A stretch of DNA of 64,000 bases, taken from contig JAWLAY010000020.1 of the NCBI GenBank assembly GCA_041395245.1, positions 1-64,000 on the forward strand, in the 5' to 3' direction. Shown here piece by piece: positions 7,353 through 16,942 of the stretch (positions are counted from its first letter, which is position 1; the number at the start of each line of letters is the position of its first letter). Source of the stretch: Aquimonas sp041395245 (lineage in GTDB: Bacteria; Pseudomonadota; Gammaproteobacteria; Xanthomonadales; Xanthomonadaceae). The position numbers and the translations under genes were made by a program. The notes under the pieces were generated by a model. That model was given only the letters and a program-made list of their open reading frames with translations. It had not been told where the DNA came from and searched no databases.

Positions 7353-10265
7353 TCATTCCACTTGCCGATCCAGTGACGTTTCCACGCGGTTGCGACCGCC
7401 GCGTTTGGCGGCGTAGAGCGCGACGTCGGCGGCCTGGATCAAGTCGGCGAGGCTGCAGTCGGGCTGTGGTGTGCATCGCGCCACGCCAATGGATACCGTC
7501 ACGCCCAAGTTGGATTCGGCGACCAGCGCGCGCAGTTGTTCGGCGGTCTGGGTTGCCGCCTCGCGTTCTGCGCCGGGCATGACGACCAGAAACTCCTCGC
7601 CGCCATAGCGCGCCAGCAGGTCTTCACTGCGGCGCAGGCCGCTGGTCAGCAGGCGTGCGAGTGCCTGCAGCAGGGCGTCGCCAGCCGGATGACCCTTGCT
7701 GTCGTTGTAGTGCTTGAAGTGGTCGACATCGATGATGAGCACCGACAGCGCGCGTCCGCGTTCCATACCTTGCTGCCAGACCGCCGCCAGGTAGTCGTCC
7801 AGACGTCGGCGATTGGGAATGCCGGTAAGCCCATCGGCGTTGGCGATCATCTCGAGTCGGCGATTGGCTTCCGCCAGTTCCTGCGTGCGCAACGCCACTT
7901 CGTCTTGCAGGCGCTGGCGCTCACGACTCAAGCGGCGGGTTCGGCGGCGTACCAGCCAGCGAATCAACAGGCCCAGGCCGACCAAGGCGGCGAGCGATTC
8001 GAGCACGATGGCCCAGGGCCGCGCATACCAGGGCGGTGTGATGGTGAAGCGCCACGGCGTCAGCACCGAGGTGCGTCCCTGCGAATCGGTCGCTTCGACC
8101 TCGAACTGGTAGTCGCCCGCAGCGAGTCGGGTATAGGTGTAGCTGCGCGCCGGCGAGGCGGGCATGAACTCGTCGTCGTGCCCCAGCAGGCGAACCCGAT
8201 AACTCGGCGCCGACACACTGCTGAGATCTGGCAGGGCAATCTGGAAGTTGAGCGCGAAGTTGCCTTGGGCAAACTCGTGAACGTGCGCGTCGCGCAAGGA
8301 GAGTGGCAGAAAGCGATCCCCATCCAGCGAACGGCGCACCTGGCGTAGCAGTACGCGTGGGGCTTCAGGTGGCGACACCGCGGCCGCATCCGGTCGGCGT
8401 AGCAGGACTGAGTTGGTGCTGAGCAAGGCCACATCGTCGTCGGGCAGGGCCACCGCGCTCTCGATGGCACCGCGGCGCAAATGCGCGACGGGTTCTTCCC
8501 GCCAGTCGTTGTTGTCGTAGCGGAGAACGCGGCTGCGACTGAAGGCATACAGCGTGCCTCGGGTGGATTCGACGATGCGCAGCAGCTCGTCCGGTCGCCG
8601 CCGCCGATCCAGACCATGCAAGCCATCGGGTGTCGCGATCCCGCTGTCGGGGTCGAAGCGGTACAGGCCGCTGCGCCGACTGATCAGGATGTCGCCCTTG
8701 CTCAGTCGGGTGACAACGGCTTCGTCGCGCGGACCGTGTTCAGACTGGCGGTCGAGTGGTATGCGCGTCATCTGCGCCGGTTCGCCCTCTGGCGTGAGGG
8801 CCAGCAGAGCGACGCCATGTCGTTCCATCCCGACCAGCACCCGTTGTGCATCGAGCTCGACCAGACTGTTGACGCGATGGCCGTCGGCCGTCGGATCGAT
8901 GGCGTTGATCCGCCAGGGCAGGCTGGATGTGTCGAGCACGCGCAGTCCATGTTCGGTGCCAACCAGAACGCGACCGGCCACAAAGCGCGAGTGCGCGAAC
9001 AGGCGCGGATAAACGTCAGCGGCGATGGCGATGCGTGAGGTCCCGTTTTCAACCGCCCGAATCTGTCGCGAAGACGCGACCAGATAGTGCTCGGCTTCAA
9101 GTCGCAGCAGCGCCAGTGCATCGTCATGCAGCCAGTCGGTTTGCACGGCGCGCTGACCGTTCACCGGATCATCCACGAAGCGGACCACACCGGCGCTGCT
9201 GGCCAGCAACAGGCCTTGAGCATCCGGCAACAGCTCGGAGAAGGTGCCTTCCGCGCCGTGCTCGATTCCCAGTACGGACCAGCTCGATGGCCAGCCGAGG
9301 CGATAGATCGCCCGGTTGGCGGACACCAGCACGCCGCCGAAACGCGAGTTGGTAAGCGCCGACAGATAGCCTTCATCGACCCGTACTGCCTGGGCGCTTT
9401 CAAGTTGGGCGTCGACGATCCACACCTGCCCCATATTGCCCGCCAGGGCGAGACTGCCGTCAGACAGGATCAGGCCGGTCGAAAACTGATGCGATGCGGG
9501 CAAAGTGGCGGGCATCTTGGCAAGCGTGGCTTGGCCCTCGGCGCTCAGCCACCACCAGTCGCCTTGCGCGGACAGACCCAATAGACGGCCATCTGGAAAC
9601 GGCACCCAGCAATGAATCAGCAGATCGAGTGCGGCGGTGCCGGGCATGATTTCCCACTTGCCATCGACGAAGCGCCGCAAGCCTTCGCCACGGAACTGCA
9701 GCACGCTGCGTCCGGCGTGATGACGCAAGTCGCCAAAGCGGCCGGGGTGAAACCAGTGCGATACCTGATCGTTGCGCGGATTCCACAGAAACACATCGCG
9801 CAGGGCGCGGAAGTAGACGCCTTCGGGAGCGAGCCGGATATCCCAGATGTCAGCGAACTCGCGACCTCCGAGAACGTCGGCAAAACGCGCGGTGAGATCG
9901 TGGAACTGCAGTTGTCCGTTCGCGTCCCGCTGCATCCAGCCGAACTGGTTGTAGCCACCGATCAATACGCGATCCTCGGCATCGATCTCAAGCGATCGAA
10001 CCAGTTCGCCATTCGGTAAGGGATGCAACTGCCACAGGCTGCCATCGAACTCCAGCACCCCGTCGGTGTTGCCGACGTAAACGACGCCCAGACTGTCTTC
10101 GCTGATCGCGAAATTCTGTGTATGAATATCGAGATTGGGTTCGAAACGGGTCAGTGGCGGTGAGCCCTGCGTCGATGCCTGTAGCGGCGCCCCAAGCAGC
10201 GCCGCCAGTGCCAGCAGCACCAGCAAGGCGAATCGCCGCAATGAATCGCGATGGAAGGCAGGCAT
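7353..10265 (-). CDS. Diguanylate cyclase with periplasmic beta-propeller/Y_Y_Y sensor
   Basis: A 970-residue membrane sensor that should make cyclic di-GMP. Order of parts: signal peptide (FALLVLLALAALLGAPLQA), about 600 residues of two-component-regulator propeller repeats (recurring VYVGNTDGVLEF-type blades), a Y_Y_Y Ig-like domain (YRVRLLGHDDEF to YQFEVEATDSQG), one membrane span near residue 760 (WAIVLESLAALVGLGLLI), a short coiled coil (RERQRLQDEVALRTQELAEANRR), then GGDEF. The active site reads RYGGEEF and is preceded at the correct distance by RSED, an RxxD product-inhibition site, so it looks active and feedback-inhibited. ATG 10265 is preferred to an upstream TTG at 10277. Ligands of such propellers are usually unknown. 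The gene stands alone; the neighbour downstream on this strand is the toxin-antitoxin patch on the opposite strand. Confidence 0.88.
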   Translation of the reverse strand: MPAFHRDSLRRFALLVLLALAALLGAPLQASTQGSPPLTRFEPNLDIHTQNFAISEDSLGVVYVGNTDGVLEFDGSLWQLHPLPNGELVRSLEIDAEDRVLIGGYNQFGWMQRDANGQLQFHDLTARFADVLGGREFADIWDIRLAPEGVYFRALRDVFLWNPRNDQVSHWFHPGRFGDLRHHAGRSVLQFRGEGLRRFVDGKWEIMPGTAALDLLIHCWVPFPDGRLLGLSAQGDWWWLSAEGQATLAKMPATLPASHQFSTGLILSDGSLALAGNMGQVWIVDAQLESAQAVRVDEGYLSALTNSRFGGVLVSANRAIYRLGWPSSWSVLGIEHGAEGTFSELLPDAQGLLLASSAGVVRFVDDPVNGQRAVQTDWLHDDALALLRLEAEHYLVASSRQIRAVENGTSRIAIAADVYPRLFAHSRFVAGRVLVGTEHGLRVLDTSSLPWRINAIDPTADGHRVNSLVELDAQRVLVGMERHGVALLALTPEGEPAQMTRIPLDRQSEHGPRDEAVVTRLSKGDILISRRSGLYRFDPDSGIATPDGLHGLDRRRRPDELLRIVESTRGTLYAFSRSRVLRYDNNDWREEPVAHLRRGAIESAVALPDDDVALLSTNSVLLRRPDAAAVSPPEAPRVLLRQVRRSLDGDRFLPLSLRDAHVHEFAQGNFALNFQIALPDLSSVSAPSYRVRLLGHDDEFMPASPARSYTYTRLAAGDYQFEVEATDSQGRTSVLTPWRFTITPPWYARPWAIVLESLAALVGLGLLIRWLVRRRTRRLSRERQRLQDEVALRTQELAEANRRLEMIANADGLTGIPNRRRLDDYLAAVWQQGMERGRALSVLIIDVDHFKHYNDSKGHPAGDALLQALARLLTSGLRRSEDLLARYGGEEFLVVMPGAEREAATQTAEQLRALVAESNLGVTVSIGVARCTPQPDCSLADLIQAADVALYAAKRGGRNRVETSLDRQVE

Positions 10266-10325
10266 GGAATGACTCAAGCTCGACGAGGCCGGAGAAACCC
10301 CGCTGCAAGCATCGCGCCAGCCGCT

Positions 10326-11600
10326 TCAGCGGTGGCCGGAAATCTTCGCCACGCCCGCCAGCGCCAACAGGCTCATCAAGGCCGCCGCCGACAGATACCA
10401 ACCGACCGAAGGCAAGCCGTACTGCGAGGCCAGCCACGTCGCCATGTACGGCGTCAGCGATGCGCCGAGAATGCCGGCCAGATTGAAGGTCAGCGACGCG
10501 CCGGTATAGCGCACGGCGGTGGGAAACAGTTCGGCCAGACCGGAGCCCAGCGGGCCGTAGGTCAGCCCCGTCATCAACAGGCCGACGATCAAGGCCATCA
10601 GCGCAAAAAGGGTTCCGCCGCCGCCCAGCAGATTGCCGAAGCCCAGACCGAATACAGCAATCAGCGCGCTGGCGATCATCAGCATGCGCAGGTGACCGAT
10701 GTGATCGGCGATCACCGCCGACACGGGAATGCCGATGGCAAAGAACAACACGCCGATCATCTGCAACAGCAGGAACTGTTCGCGGCTGAAGCCCAGCTCG
10801 CGGGTGCCCCAGTTCAAGGTGAACACGGTCATCAGATAGAAAATGACGAAGGTCGCCGTCGCAGCCAGCGTGCCCAACAGCAGCAGGCCGGTATGCTGGG
10901 TCAGCACCGTCAGCATCGGCACGCGTACCCGTTCCTCGCGTTCAATCGCCTGCTGGAACGCGGGCGTCTCGGTGATCGACAGGCGTACCCACAGGCCGAC
11001 CAGTACCAGCACTGCACTGGCCAGGAAGGGGATGCGCCAACCCCACGCGAGAAAGTCCGCTTCGGCCTGGAAATGCGTCAGCAACAGGAAGATACCGGTC
11101 GAGCCGACGAAACCCAGCGGCGCGCCCAACTGCGGAAACATGCCGTACAGACCGCGCTTGCCCTCCGGTGCATTTTCGGTGGCCAGCAACACCGCACCGC
11201 CCCATTCGCCACCCAGTCCAAGCCCCTGCCCGAAGCGGCAGAGTGCCAACAAGGCGGGCGCCCAGACGCCGATGCTGGCATGCGTTGGCAGCAAACCAAT
11301 GGCGACGGTCGACAGTCCCATGGTCAACAAGGCAGCGACCAGCGTCGCTTTGCGACCGATCCGGTCACCGTAGTGCCCGAACAGTGCCGATCCCAATGGA
11401 CGCGCGAAGAAGGCCAGCGCGAACGTCGCCAAAGACTGCAACACCGCCGCGTTCGGATCGCTGCCGGGAAAGAACAGCGCCGGAAACACCAACACCGCCG
11501 CGGTCGCGTAGATGTAGAAATCGAAGAACTCGATGGTGGTACCGATCAGGCTGGCAAACAGCACTCGCGCAGGCGAGTTGACGGCGGGCGTCGCGGACAT
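10326..11600 (-). CDS. MFS transporter, metabolite:H+ symporter (MHS) subfamily
   Basis: 424 residues with about 12 hydrophobic segments. Signature features of the MHS branch (relatives of ProP, ShiA, KgtP) are IGTTIEFFDFYIY in TM1, GHYGDRIGRKATLV between TM2 and TM3, and CRFGQGLGLGGEWGGAVLLATE in TM4-5. These proteins import small organic acids or osmolytes with protons at the inner membrane. The substrate cannot be decided from sequence. The ATG at 11600 has a strong AGAGGGGAG Shine-Dalgarno. It is divergent from the hypothetical gene at 11833 and lies 60 bases upstream of the diguanylate cyclase gene on the same strand. Confidence 0.88.
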   Translation of the reverse strand: MSATPAVNSPARVLFASLIGTTIEFFDFYIYATAAVLVFPALFFPGSDPNAAVLQSLATFALAFFARPLGSALFGHYGDRIGRKATLVAALLTMGLSTVAIGLLPTHASIGVWAPALLALCRFGQGLGLGGEWGGAVLLATENAPEGKRGLYGMFPQLGAPLGFVGSTGIFLLLTHFQAEADFLAWGWRIPFLASAVLVLVGLWVRLSITETPAFQQAIEREERVRVPMLTVLTQHTGLLLLGTLAATATFVIFYLMTVFTLNWGTRELGFSREQFLLLQMIGVLFFAIGIPVSAVIADHIGHLRMLMIASALIAVFGLGFGNLLGGGGTLFALMALIVGLLMTGLTYGPLGSGLAELFPTAVRYTGASLTFNLAGILGASLTPYMATWLASQYGLPSVGWYLSAAALMSLLALAGVAKISGHR

Positions 11601-11832
11601 GGTGAAACTCCCCTCTGTGCAGTCGTGCGCGTGGCCGACCGATCCTTGTCATGAGCCCGTCTCAGCGGGCGCGCCAAGCATAGCGGAGCAGGCTTATCGC
11701 GAACGACTGTCTAGGCGAGTCACATCGATTTCCGTTGCGCGGCAGCCGGCAAGTCGGATTCACTATCGCGGCGCCAGACGCCGCGTACCGTCACGCAGGC
11801 GAACGCCAGATCTCTCATCACCAGGGACCACG

Positions 11833-12312
11833 ATGCAGACCAACGCGCGATTGATCTTCACCAAAGGAGCGGGAAAGACCGATCGCCTGGAGGTCTGCCG
11901 CGACGGCGTGCCGACAGAGCGAATCGACTGCCCGAAGCAAGGCATCATTCCGCACGACATGGTCCACTACGCCGTCGAACGTGTCCTGCAACGACGCGGC
12001 TTCATCCGTCGCGTGCTCGATGGTGAAGCCGCCGATTTTCGGATGGCAGCGGACCTCGAAAGCGATGGTGTGGAGCGTCTGGTCGAAGTGTTCCAGGCTG
12101 ATGGCTGGGCGGGTTGGAACACGCCGGCGGAGGACCTGCTGGCGATGTACCGCGTTACCTGTCAGGCGCGTCGATGTCCGGAACTGGCGGTGACGCTCCG
12201 AGACCTCGAATCGGTGCGCGAGCGACTGTTGCAACTGACCCGGCAATGGCAATCGGTCGGTGTTGGCGAGTCACTCGCCTTGCCTGCTGTCGACGACCCG
12301 CTGCCGGATTAA
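11833..12312 (+). CDS. Hypothetical protein (159 aa)
   Basis: Not recognised. A soluble, charged 159-residue protein beginning MQTNARLIFTKGAGKTDRLE, with no signal peptide or membrane segment. The first 40 residues read like a small beta domain with a conserved-looking CRDGVPTERIDCPKQGIIPHDM stretch broken by two Cys; the rest is mostly helical with Arg- and Leu-rich amphipathic segments. ATG 11833 is chosen because the in-frame extension upstream is low in coding character. It precedes a small membrane protein gene by 76 bases on the same strand. Confidence 0.6.
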   Translation: MQTNARLIFTKGAGKTDRLEVCRDGVPTERIDCPKQGIIPHDMVHYAVERVLQRRGFIRRVLDGEAADFRMAADLESDGVERLVEVFQADGWAGWNTPAEDLLAMYRVTCQARRCPELAVTLRDLESVRERLLQLTRQWQSVGVGESLALPAVDDPLPD

Positions 12313-12388
12313 GGCGAACGAGGATTGGCATGTCACATCCGTCCCTGCAGGCCATCCGGATGCAGGCTTCCCCGCAACGAGGTGTGCC

Positions 12389-12688
12389 ATGAATCCGATC
12401 AGTACCGTCTCCGATGCCATCACACTGCCCTTGAAAGCAGTCGGTGTGGTGGGTCTGTGTTTTGTCATCAACTGGATGACCTCACCCGGCTACTGGTGGG
12501 TGAAGTGGGTGGCGCTCGGCATGGGTATCGCCGTGGTCAGCGCGTGGTGGCGGGCGTTCCGCCTGGTTGCCCTGACCGCCGTCATCGCGGCCCTGGGCGC
12601 GTGGGCCTACAAGCATTGGGGCGATGCCGGACGCGCGCGCGTGCAGCAATGGTTGGGACCGCAGCCGCCCGCGCCGCCACAGTCCTGA
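12389..12688 (+). CDS. Small two/three-TM membrane protein
   Basis: 99 residues, not recognised. Hydrophobic segments at about residues 12-32 (LPLKAVGVVGLCFVINWM), 38-55 (WVKWVALGMGIAVVSAWW) and 58-75 (FRLVALTAVIAALGAWAY) suggest two or three inner-membrane spans, with a short Pro-rich cytoplasmic tail. The ATG at 12389 is chosen because hydrophobicity starts soon after it. Its stop is only 6 bases from the stop of the convergent MscS gene. Function unknown. Confidence 0.6.
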   Translation: MNPISTVSDAITLPLKAVGVVGLCFVINWMTSPGYWWVKWVALGMGIAVVSAWWRAFRLVALTAVIAALGAWAYKHWGDAGRARVQQWLGPQPPAPPQS

Positions 12689-12694
12689 AATCGC

Positions 12695-14302
12695 TCACAC
12701 CGGAGGCGTGCCCTGCCAGTGCGCCTCCGGCACCAGCTTGGCCTGCGCCGGATCGCCGAGATAATGCGGCGACATGATCTGCACACCCGCACGATTGAAG
12801 GCATCCTGGATGGCCGCGTGCAGATCGCCCAGCACGCGTGCTCGGGGCTTGTCGGCGCGGACTTCGATCTGTGCGACCAGTCGATAGCTGACGTAAAAGT
12901 CGTTGAGTGCCGTCTGCACCACATACGGTTCGGGCTTGCTGCAAATGTTCGGCACCGACGCCGCGGCGGATTGCAACAGGGCATGTACCTGACGCCAGGG
13001 CGCGTCGTAGCCGATCGTGATGGTGGTTTCGAGCAGGCATCGCCCCTTGCCCGCATCGCGGGAATAGTTGCGCGTGACCTGACTGTTGACCAGCGAGTTG
13101 GGCAGACTGATTTCCTCACCCATTCCGGTGCGCAGGCGCGTCACCAGCAGGCCGAGTTGAATCACCGTGCCTTCCTGATCGTTGATGCGCACGTACTCGC
13201 CAACGCGCAGGGCACGCGTGAACACCAGAATCAATCCGCTGGCGACCTGACCGATCAGACCCGAAGCGCCGATCGAAACCATCAAGCCCAGCAACACGGA
13301 TAGTCCCTTGAAGGCTTCGGTTTGCGAACCGGGCAGATACGGATAGGCCATCGCCAACGCAAACAGCCAGATGGCGGCGTTCACCAGTTGCCCGGTGACC
13401 GGCGCGGTATGTGAGTCCAGCGCGCCCCAACGCAAACGGCCTGCCGCAATTCGCACAAACAACGTGCGCGACAGTTGGGTGGCCACACGCGCGAGCAGGA
13501 AGATCAGCAGCGCAAGGAACAGACCAGGCAAGGAACTGGCCACCGCGTGCAAGGCCAGCATCATGCTCGCAAGCAGCGACTCAGCCATCTGTTCGCCAAG
13601 CACGCGGGTCACCGCGAACAGTGACAACACCTCGGCGCAGGCAAGGAACACCGACAACAAGGCCAGCAACCAGACGACCAGCACGGCTGCGCGCGCCGAG
13701 GTGGTCAACAGCAGGTCGCCGAAATGCGCGCTGACCCCTTGCGGCAGCAACTGATCGATATGCGCTTCCAGTCGTCGGGTCAGAAAGTCCTGCAGTCGAT
13801 GCGAGGCTTTTGACAGCAGCCAGAGCCATAGCGCCAGACCCGATAGGATGAGGGCGGAATAGCCCGCCGCGCGCAGGTGTCGCTTCGGATCCAGATGCTC
13901 GCGATGTTCCTGCCAGACCGTCTGCAAAACGCGGGACGCTTCGTTGGCCAAGGCTTCGGGGCGTTCGTTCAGCGCAGAACGGGCGTCACCGCCAATGACC
14001 GAGAACATCGGCACACCGTCCAGTTCCACGATCACGCCTTCAGGCGTGCTCTCGACAGAAGTCCAGCCTTCACCAGGCTGATCGAGTGCGGTCACGATGT
14101 GCTGCCGCGCTACGTTGGCGCGCTCCTGCGCCGAGATCGCTCCCAGCGGCGCACGAAAGACGTGTACCGTTCGATTACCGATGATCAAGGGGGCGTCGGA
14201 AGTGGCAACGACTTCCGCGGCGGCGAGAGCGCCACCCGCACAGAGTGCGCAGACCAACAGGACCCACCGCAGTAGACGTTGCCACGACGCCAAAGTGCTC
14301 AC
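12695..14302 (-). CDS. MscS-family small-conductance mechanosensitive channel
   Basis: 535 residues from a GTG start at 14302 with an AGAGGA Shine-Dalgarno. A signal-like N-terminus (LLRWVLLVCALCAGGALA) is followed by a periplasmic domain of about 130 residues, then several membrane spans. The pore helix and start of the beta domain show the family pattern GLSVLLGLMVSIGASGLIGQVASG and RVGEYVRINDQEGTV, and the C-terminal beta/alpha-beta vestibule continues to the end (ISLPNSLVNSQVTRNYSR). It opens under membrane tension to release solutes during osmotic downshock. It is longer than E. coli MscS (286 aa) because of the N-terminal periplasmic domain. It lies 25 bases downstream of the DUF481 gene, so the two are probably co-transcribed. 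Confidence 0.88.
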   Translation of the reverse strand: MSTLASWQRLLRWVLLVCALCAGGALAAAEVVATSDAPLIIGNRTVHVFRAPLGAISAQERANVARQHIVTALDQPGEGWTSVESTPEGVIVELDGVPMFSVIGGDARSALNERPEALANEASRVLQTVWQEHREHLDPKRHLRAAGYSALILSGLALWLWLLSKASHRLQDFLTRRLEAHIDQLLPQGVSAHFGDLLLTTSARAAVLVVWLLALLSVFLACAEVLSLFAVTRVLGEQMAESLLASMMLALHAVASSLPGLFLALLIFLLARVATQLSRTLFVRIAAGRLRWGALDSHTAPVTGQLVNAAIWLFALAMAYPYLPGSQTEAFKGLSVLLGLMVSIGASGLIGQVASGLILVFTRALRVGEYVRINDQEGTVIQLGLLVTRLRTGMGEEISLPNSLVNSQVTRNYSRDAGKGRCLLETTITIGYDAPWRQVHALLQSAAASVPNICSKPEPYVVQTALNDFYVSYRLVAQIEVRADKPRARVLGDLHAAIQDAFNRAGVQIMSPHYLGDPAQAKLVPEAHWQGTPPV

Positions 14303-14327
14303 ACCAAGTCCTCTGCCAGACGGCGAA

Positions 14328-15347
14328 TCAAAAGCGATAACGCAGGAACAGCGACGTCTCGTCCTTGTCGGACTGTTGCAGCGTGGCCGCATCACGACTG
14401 TATTCGTGGCGCAACCCGACCGAGGTATTCCGGCCGGTTTCCAGCAGCAGTTCGGCCTCACTTTCCAGACCGGTCGATCCGTCCTCCCACCAGAACCAGT
14501 GCATCCAATGGTTCAACTGCCATCGCCCGGGAAGCTTGAAGCTATTCGCGAGGGTCAGCGAGGGTGCATTGGTGTCGACGGCAAGATCGTAATCGAGCAG
14601 ACGGACGTCAAACAGATGCCAGGACACCGTCAGGCGTGTCTCGGCGTGCTCGGACCAATCCTTGCGGTAGCCCAGGCCCAGACCGACCTGCGCAAACAGG
14701 TAGTCGAAGAGCAGGCCCTGTTCCTTGAACTGATTGCGTTCGAGCTGCGCTTCGGTGGAGCGATACCACGGGCCACTCAGGTTGCGATACCAGATCACGC
14801 GCGCGTTTTGCTCGTTCTGCTTGACGACCGCGTTGCTGCGTTCGTATTCGGCGCGCACCTGCGCGCTGACCTCATCACGACCACGTTGCCATTCCGCACT
14901 GCCGCGAAGTTCCGCCTCGTCCTTGCCGTTGCGGCTTTGGCCTTCCCAGTTGACCGAAACATCCGCGTGCAGCCGATCGGGCTTCCAGCGCCCCGGCGGA
15001 CGGTCGGTCACCGCCGAACGCCCGCGCGCTTCGCCCTGCGCACGCAGTTCCGCGCTGATCGCGGCGGCATCGGCCATATCCACGCGCACGTAGTCGGCCT
15101 TCGCACAATCCAGGCCGGGCGTTCGCGGTGCGATCCAGAGCGTTGGTGGCTGGCCGTCCCAGTGCCCATCGCGGTCTTGCACAAGGCGTGTTTCGACACA
15201 GAGGAAGGGCTCTTCGACACGTGACGAGGCCGCCGCCACCGGTGCCAGTGCAAAGAGCAGAAAGCCGAGCGTCAGCGTTCGATATTCGTAAAAGGGGCCA
15301 GCAATGGTCGGTTTCGGCAAGGATGGGTTACGGATGTCCACGACCAT
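14328..15347 (-). CDS. DUF481 outer-membrane beta-barrel protein
   Basis: About 339 residues. An N-terminal hydrophobic stretch (LTLGFLLFALAPVAAASS) is a signal peptide. The second half alternates amphipathic strands typical of a small barrel (RGSAEWQRG, VIWYRNLSGPWYRS, LGLGYRKDW, RLTVSWHLFDVRLLDYDLAV) and ends in an aromatic residue (FLRYRF), as outer-membrane barrels do. The layout matches DUF481 (YdiY-like) proteins of unknown function. The start is uncertain: ATG 15347 leaves only 39 bases to the divergent amidohydrolase start, and a TTG at 15320 would give a more normal signal peptide. It likely forms an operon with the MscS gene downstream. Confidence 0.72.
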   Translation of the reverse strand: MVVDIRNPSLPKPTIAGPFYEYRTLTLGFLLFALAPVAAASSRVEEPFLCVETRLVQDRDGHWDGQPPTLWIAPRTPGLDCAKADYVRVDMADAAAISAELRAQGEARGRSAVTDRPPGRWKPDRLHADVSVNWEGQSRNGKDEAELRGSAEWQRGRDEVSAQVRAEYERSNAVVKQNEQNARVIWYRNLSGPWYRSTEAQLERNQFKEQGLLFDYLFAQVGLGLGYRKDWSEHAETRLTVSWHLFDVRLLDYDLAVDTNAPSLTLANSFKLPGRWQLNHWMHWFWWEDGSTGLESEAELLLETGRNTSVGLRHEYSRDAATLQQSDKDETSLFLRYRF

Positions 15348-15386
15348 GCGATGCTTGTCCACGACGTGTTCAAGGGGAGAGACATC

Positions 15387-16778
15387 ATGCGACAGTTTGC
15401 CGTGGCAATTGCGCTGTTGATTGGTCTAAGCGCGCTGACCACAGGTCCTGCGATGGCGGCGGATACCTGGCTGACGGCCGAGCGCTTGCTGGACGTGCGC
15501 AGCGGCCGATGGATCGAACAACCCGGCGTATTGATCCGCGATGGGCGGATTGTCTCGATCACGCCCAAGGCCGCCGACCAGGCCGGCCCGGAGCAAGCGC
15601 ATCGCATCGCGCTGGACGGCATGAGCATCGTGCCCGGTCTGATCGACATGCATGTGCACCTGGATTTCGATCCACGATATAGCGGTTACAGCGGATTGCA
15701 GTTCAATGATCGCTTCTGGTCGGTGGTGATGGTGCCGCAGGCGCAGCGCACCCTGCAGGCCGGTTTCACCACCGTTCGCAATGTCGGTTCGCGCGACTGG
15801 AACGACGTGGGTTTGCGCGAAGCCATCGACACGGGTCAGTTGGTCGGGCCACGCGTGGTCAGCGCGGCGTATGCGTTTGGCGCGACCGGCGGACATTGCG
15901 ATGAAACCTTCTATCCACCGTCCATGGCGATGCACAGCCCTTACAACGCCGACAGCCCGGAAGAAGGCCGCAAGCGCGTGCGCGAGATTCGCAAGTACGG
16001 CGCGCAGGTGATCAAGATTTGTGCGACGGGGGGCGTGTTCTCACGCAACACCGAGCCGGGCCAGCAGCAACTGCATCGCGAGGAAATGGCCGCCATCGTC
16101 GATGAAGCGCATATGTGGGGCTTGAAGGTCGCTGCGCATGCACACGGCACCTACGGTATTCGCGATGCCATCGCGGCGGGTGTGGACACCATCGAACACG
16201 CCAGCCTGATCGACGCCAAGGGCATCGAGCTGGCACTGCAACACGGCACCTGGTTGTCGATGGACATCTACAACACCGACTACACGCAGAGCGAAGGCAA
16301 GAAGAACGGCGTGCTGGAAGACAATCTGCGCAAGGATCGCGAAGTGGGTGATCTGCAACGCGAGAACTTCCGCAAGGCGCACGCGGCGGGCGTGCGGATG
16401 GTGTTCGGCACCGATGCGGGCATCTTTCCGCACGGCGAAAATGCCAAGCAGTTTGCCGTGATGGTTCGCTACGGCATGACGCCGCTGGAGGCGATCCAGA
16501 GCGCAACCCTCAACGCATCGGAAGCGCTGGCGAGGGCCGATGTCGGCGTGCTGGAAGCCGGGCGTTGGGCGGACATGGTGGCGGTCAGCGGCGACCCGAC
16601 GCAGGACGTGACACTGCTGGAGCGGATTCCCGTGGTGATCAAGGCCGGCGAGATCGTCAAGGACACGCGGCACCGCGACCAGCGCGCCCGACTGATTCAG
16701 CGCCGCATCGACGCCGCCGCAGCCAGCATGCGTGAGCGCCCGCGCGGCGAGCCTTTGCGGCAGGCATCCGAGCAATAG
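15387..16778 (+). CDS. Secreted amidohydrolase family protein (imidazolonepropionase/prolidase-like)
   Basis: 463 residues with a signal peptide (VAIALLIGLSALTTGPAMAA). Metal ligands of the binuclear amidohydrolase fold are visible: H89 and H91 in GLIDMHVHLDFD, a probable carbamylated lysine in QVIKICATGG, histidines in VAAHAHG and IEHASLID, and the catalytic aspartate in FGTDAGI. These enzymes in Xanthomonadales and relatives hydrolyse Xaa-Pro or other peptide-like or cyclic amides in the periplasm; the exact substrate is not decidable. ATG 15387 follows a GGGGAGA Shine-Dalgarno. Its last 82 bases overlap the convergent DUF2256 gene. Confidence 0.85.
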   Translation: MRQFAVAIALLIGLSALTTGPAMAADTWLTAERLLDVRSGRWIEQPGVLIRDGRIVSITPKAADQAGPEQAHRIALDGMSIVPGLIDMHVHLDFDPRYSGYSGLQFNDRFWSVVMVPQAQRTLQAGFTTVRNVGSRDWNDVGLREAIDTGQLVGPRVVSAAYAFGATGGHCDETFYPPSMAMHSPYNADSPEEGRKRVREIRKYGAQVIKICATGGVFSRNTEPGQQQLHREEMAAIVDEAHMWGLKVAAHAHGTYGIRDAIAAGVDTIEHASLIDAKGIELALQHGTWLSMDIYNTDYTQSEGKKNGVLEDNLRKDREVGDLQRENFRKAHAAGVRMVFGTDAGIFPHGENAKQFAVMVRYGMTPLEAIQSATLNASEALARADVGVLEAGRWADMVAVSGDPTQDVTLLERIPVVIKAGEIVKDTRHRDQRARLIQRRIDAAAASMRERPRGEPLRQASEQ

Positions 16779-16882
16779 ATCACCTGTTCCCAATCGCGCG
16801 CCCAGCGCTTCCGCCACGCAAAAGAGCGCTGGCAGACCGGGCAAATCTTGCTGGGCAGTGGCGGCGCGCGGTGTCGGGACAT
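16697..16882 (-). CDS. DUF2256 small zinc-ribbon-like protein
   Basis: 61 residues matching the DUF2256 pattern: LPSKICPVCQRSFAWRKRW followed by VIYCSDACRKG. The two CxxC-type knuckles (CPVC and CSDAC) should bind one zinc. The function of the family is unknown. Codon 1 is near 16882, and the gene overlaps the 3' end of the amidohydrolase gene by 82 bases in the opposite direction. It lies downstream of the response-regulator gene on the same strand with a 60-base gap. Confidence 0.82.
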   Translation of the reverse strand: MSRHRAPPLPSKICPVCQRSFAWRKRWARDWEQVIYCSDACRKGSPRGRSRMLAAAASMRR

Positions 16883-16942
16883 GGATGGCTGGATCAGAAC
16901 GCCGCGCAGCGTGATGCATCACCCACCGACACGGCGTGAAGC

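Noticed and set aside
10251..11654. A 467-codon + strand frame across the MFS gene
   Set aside because: Gln/Arg/His-rich antisense shadow of a clear MHS transporter; no start signal and no domain.
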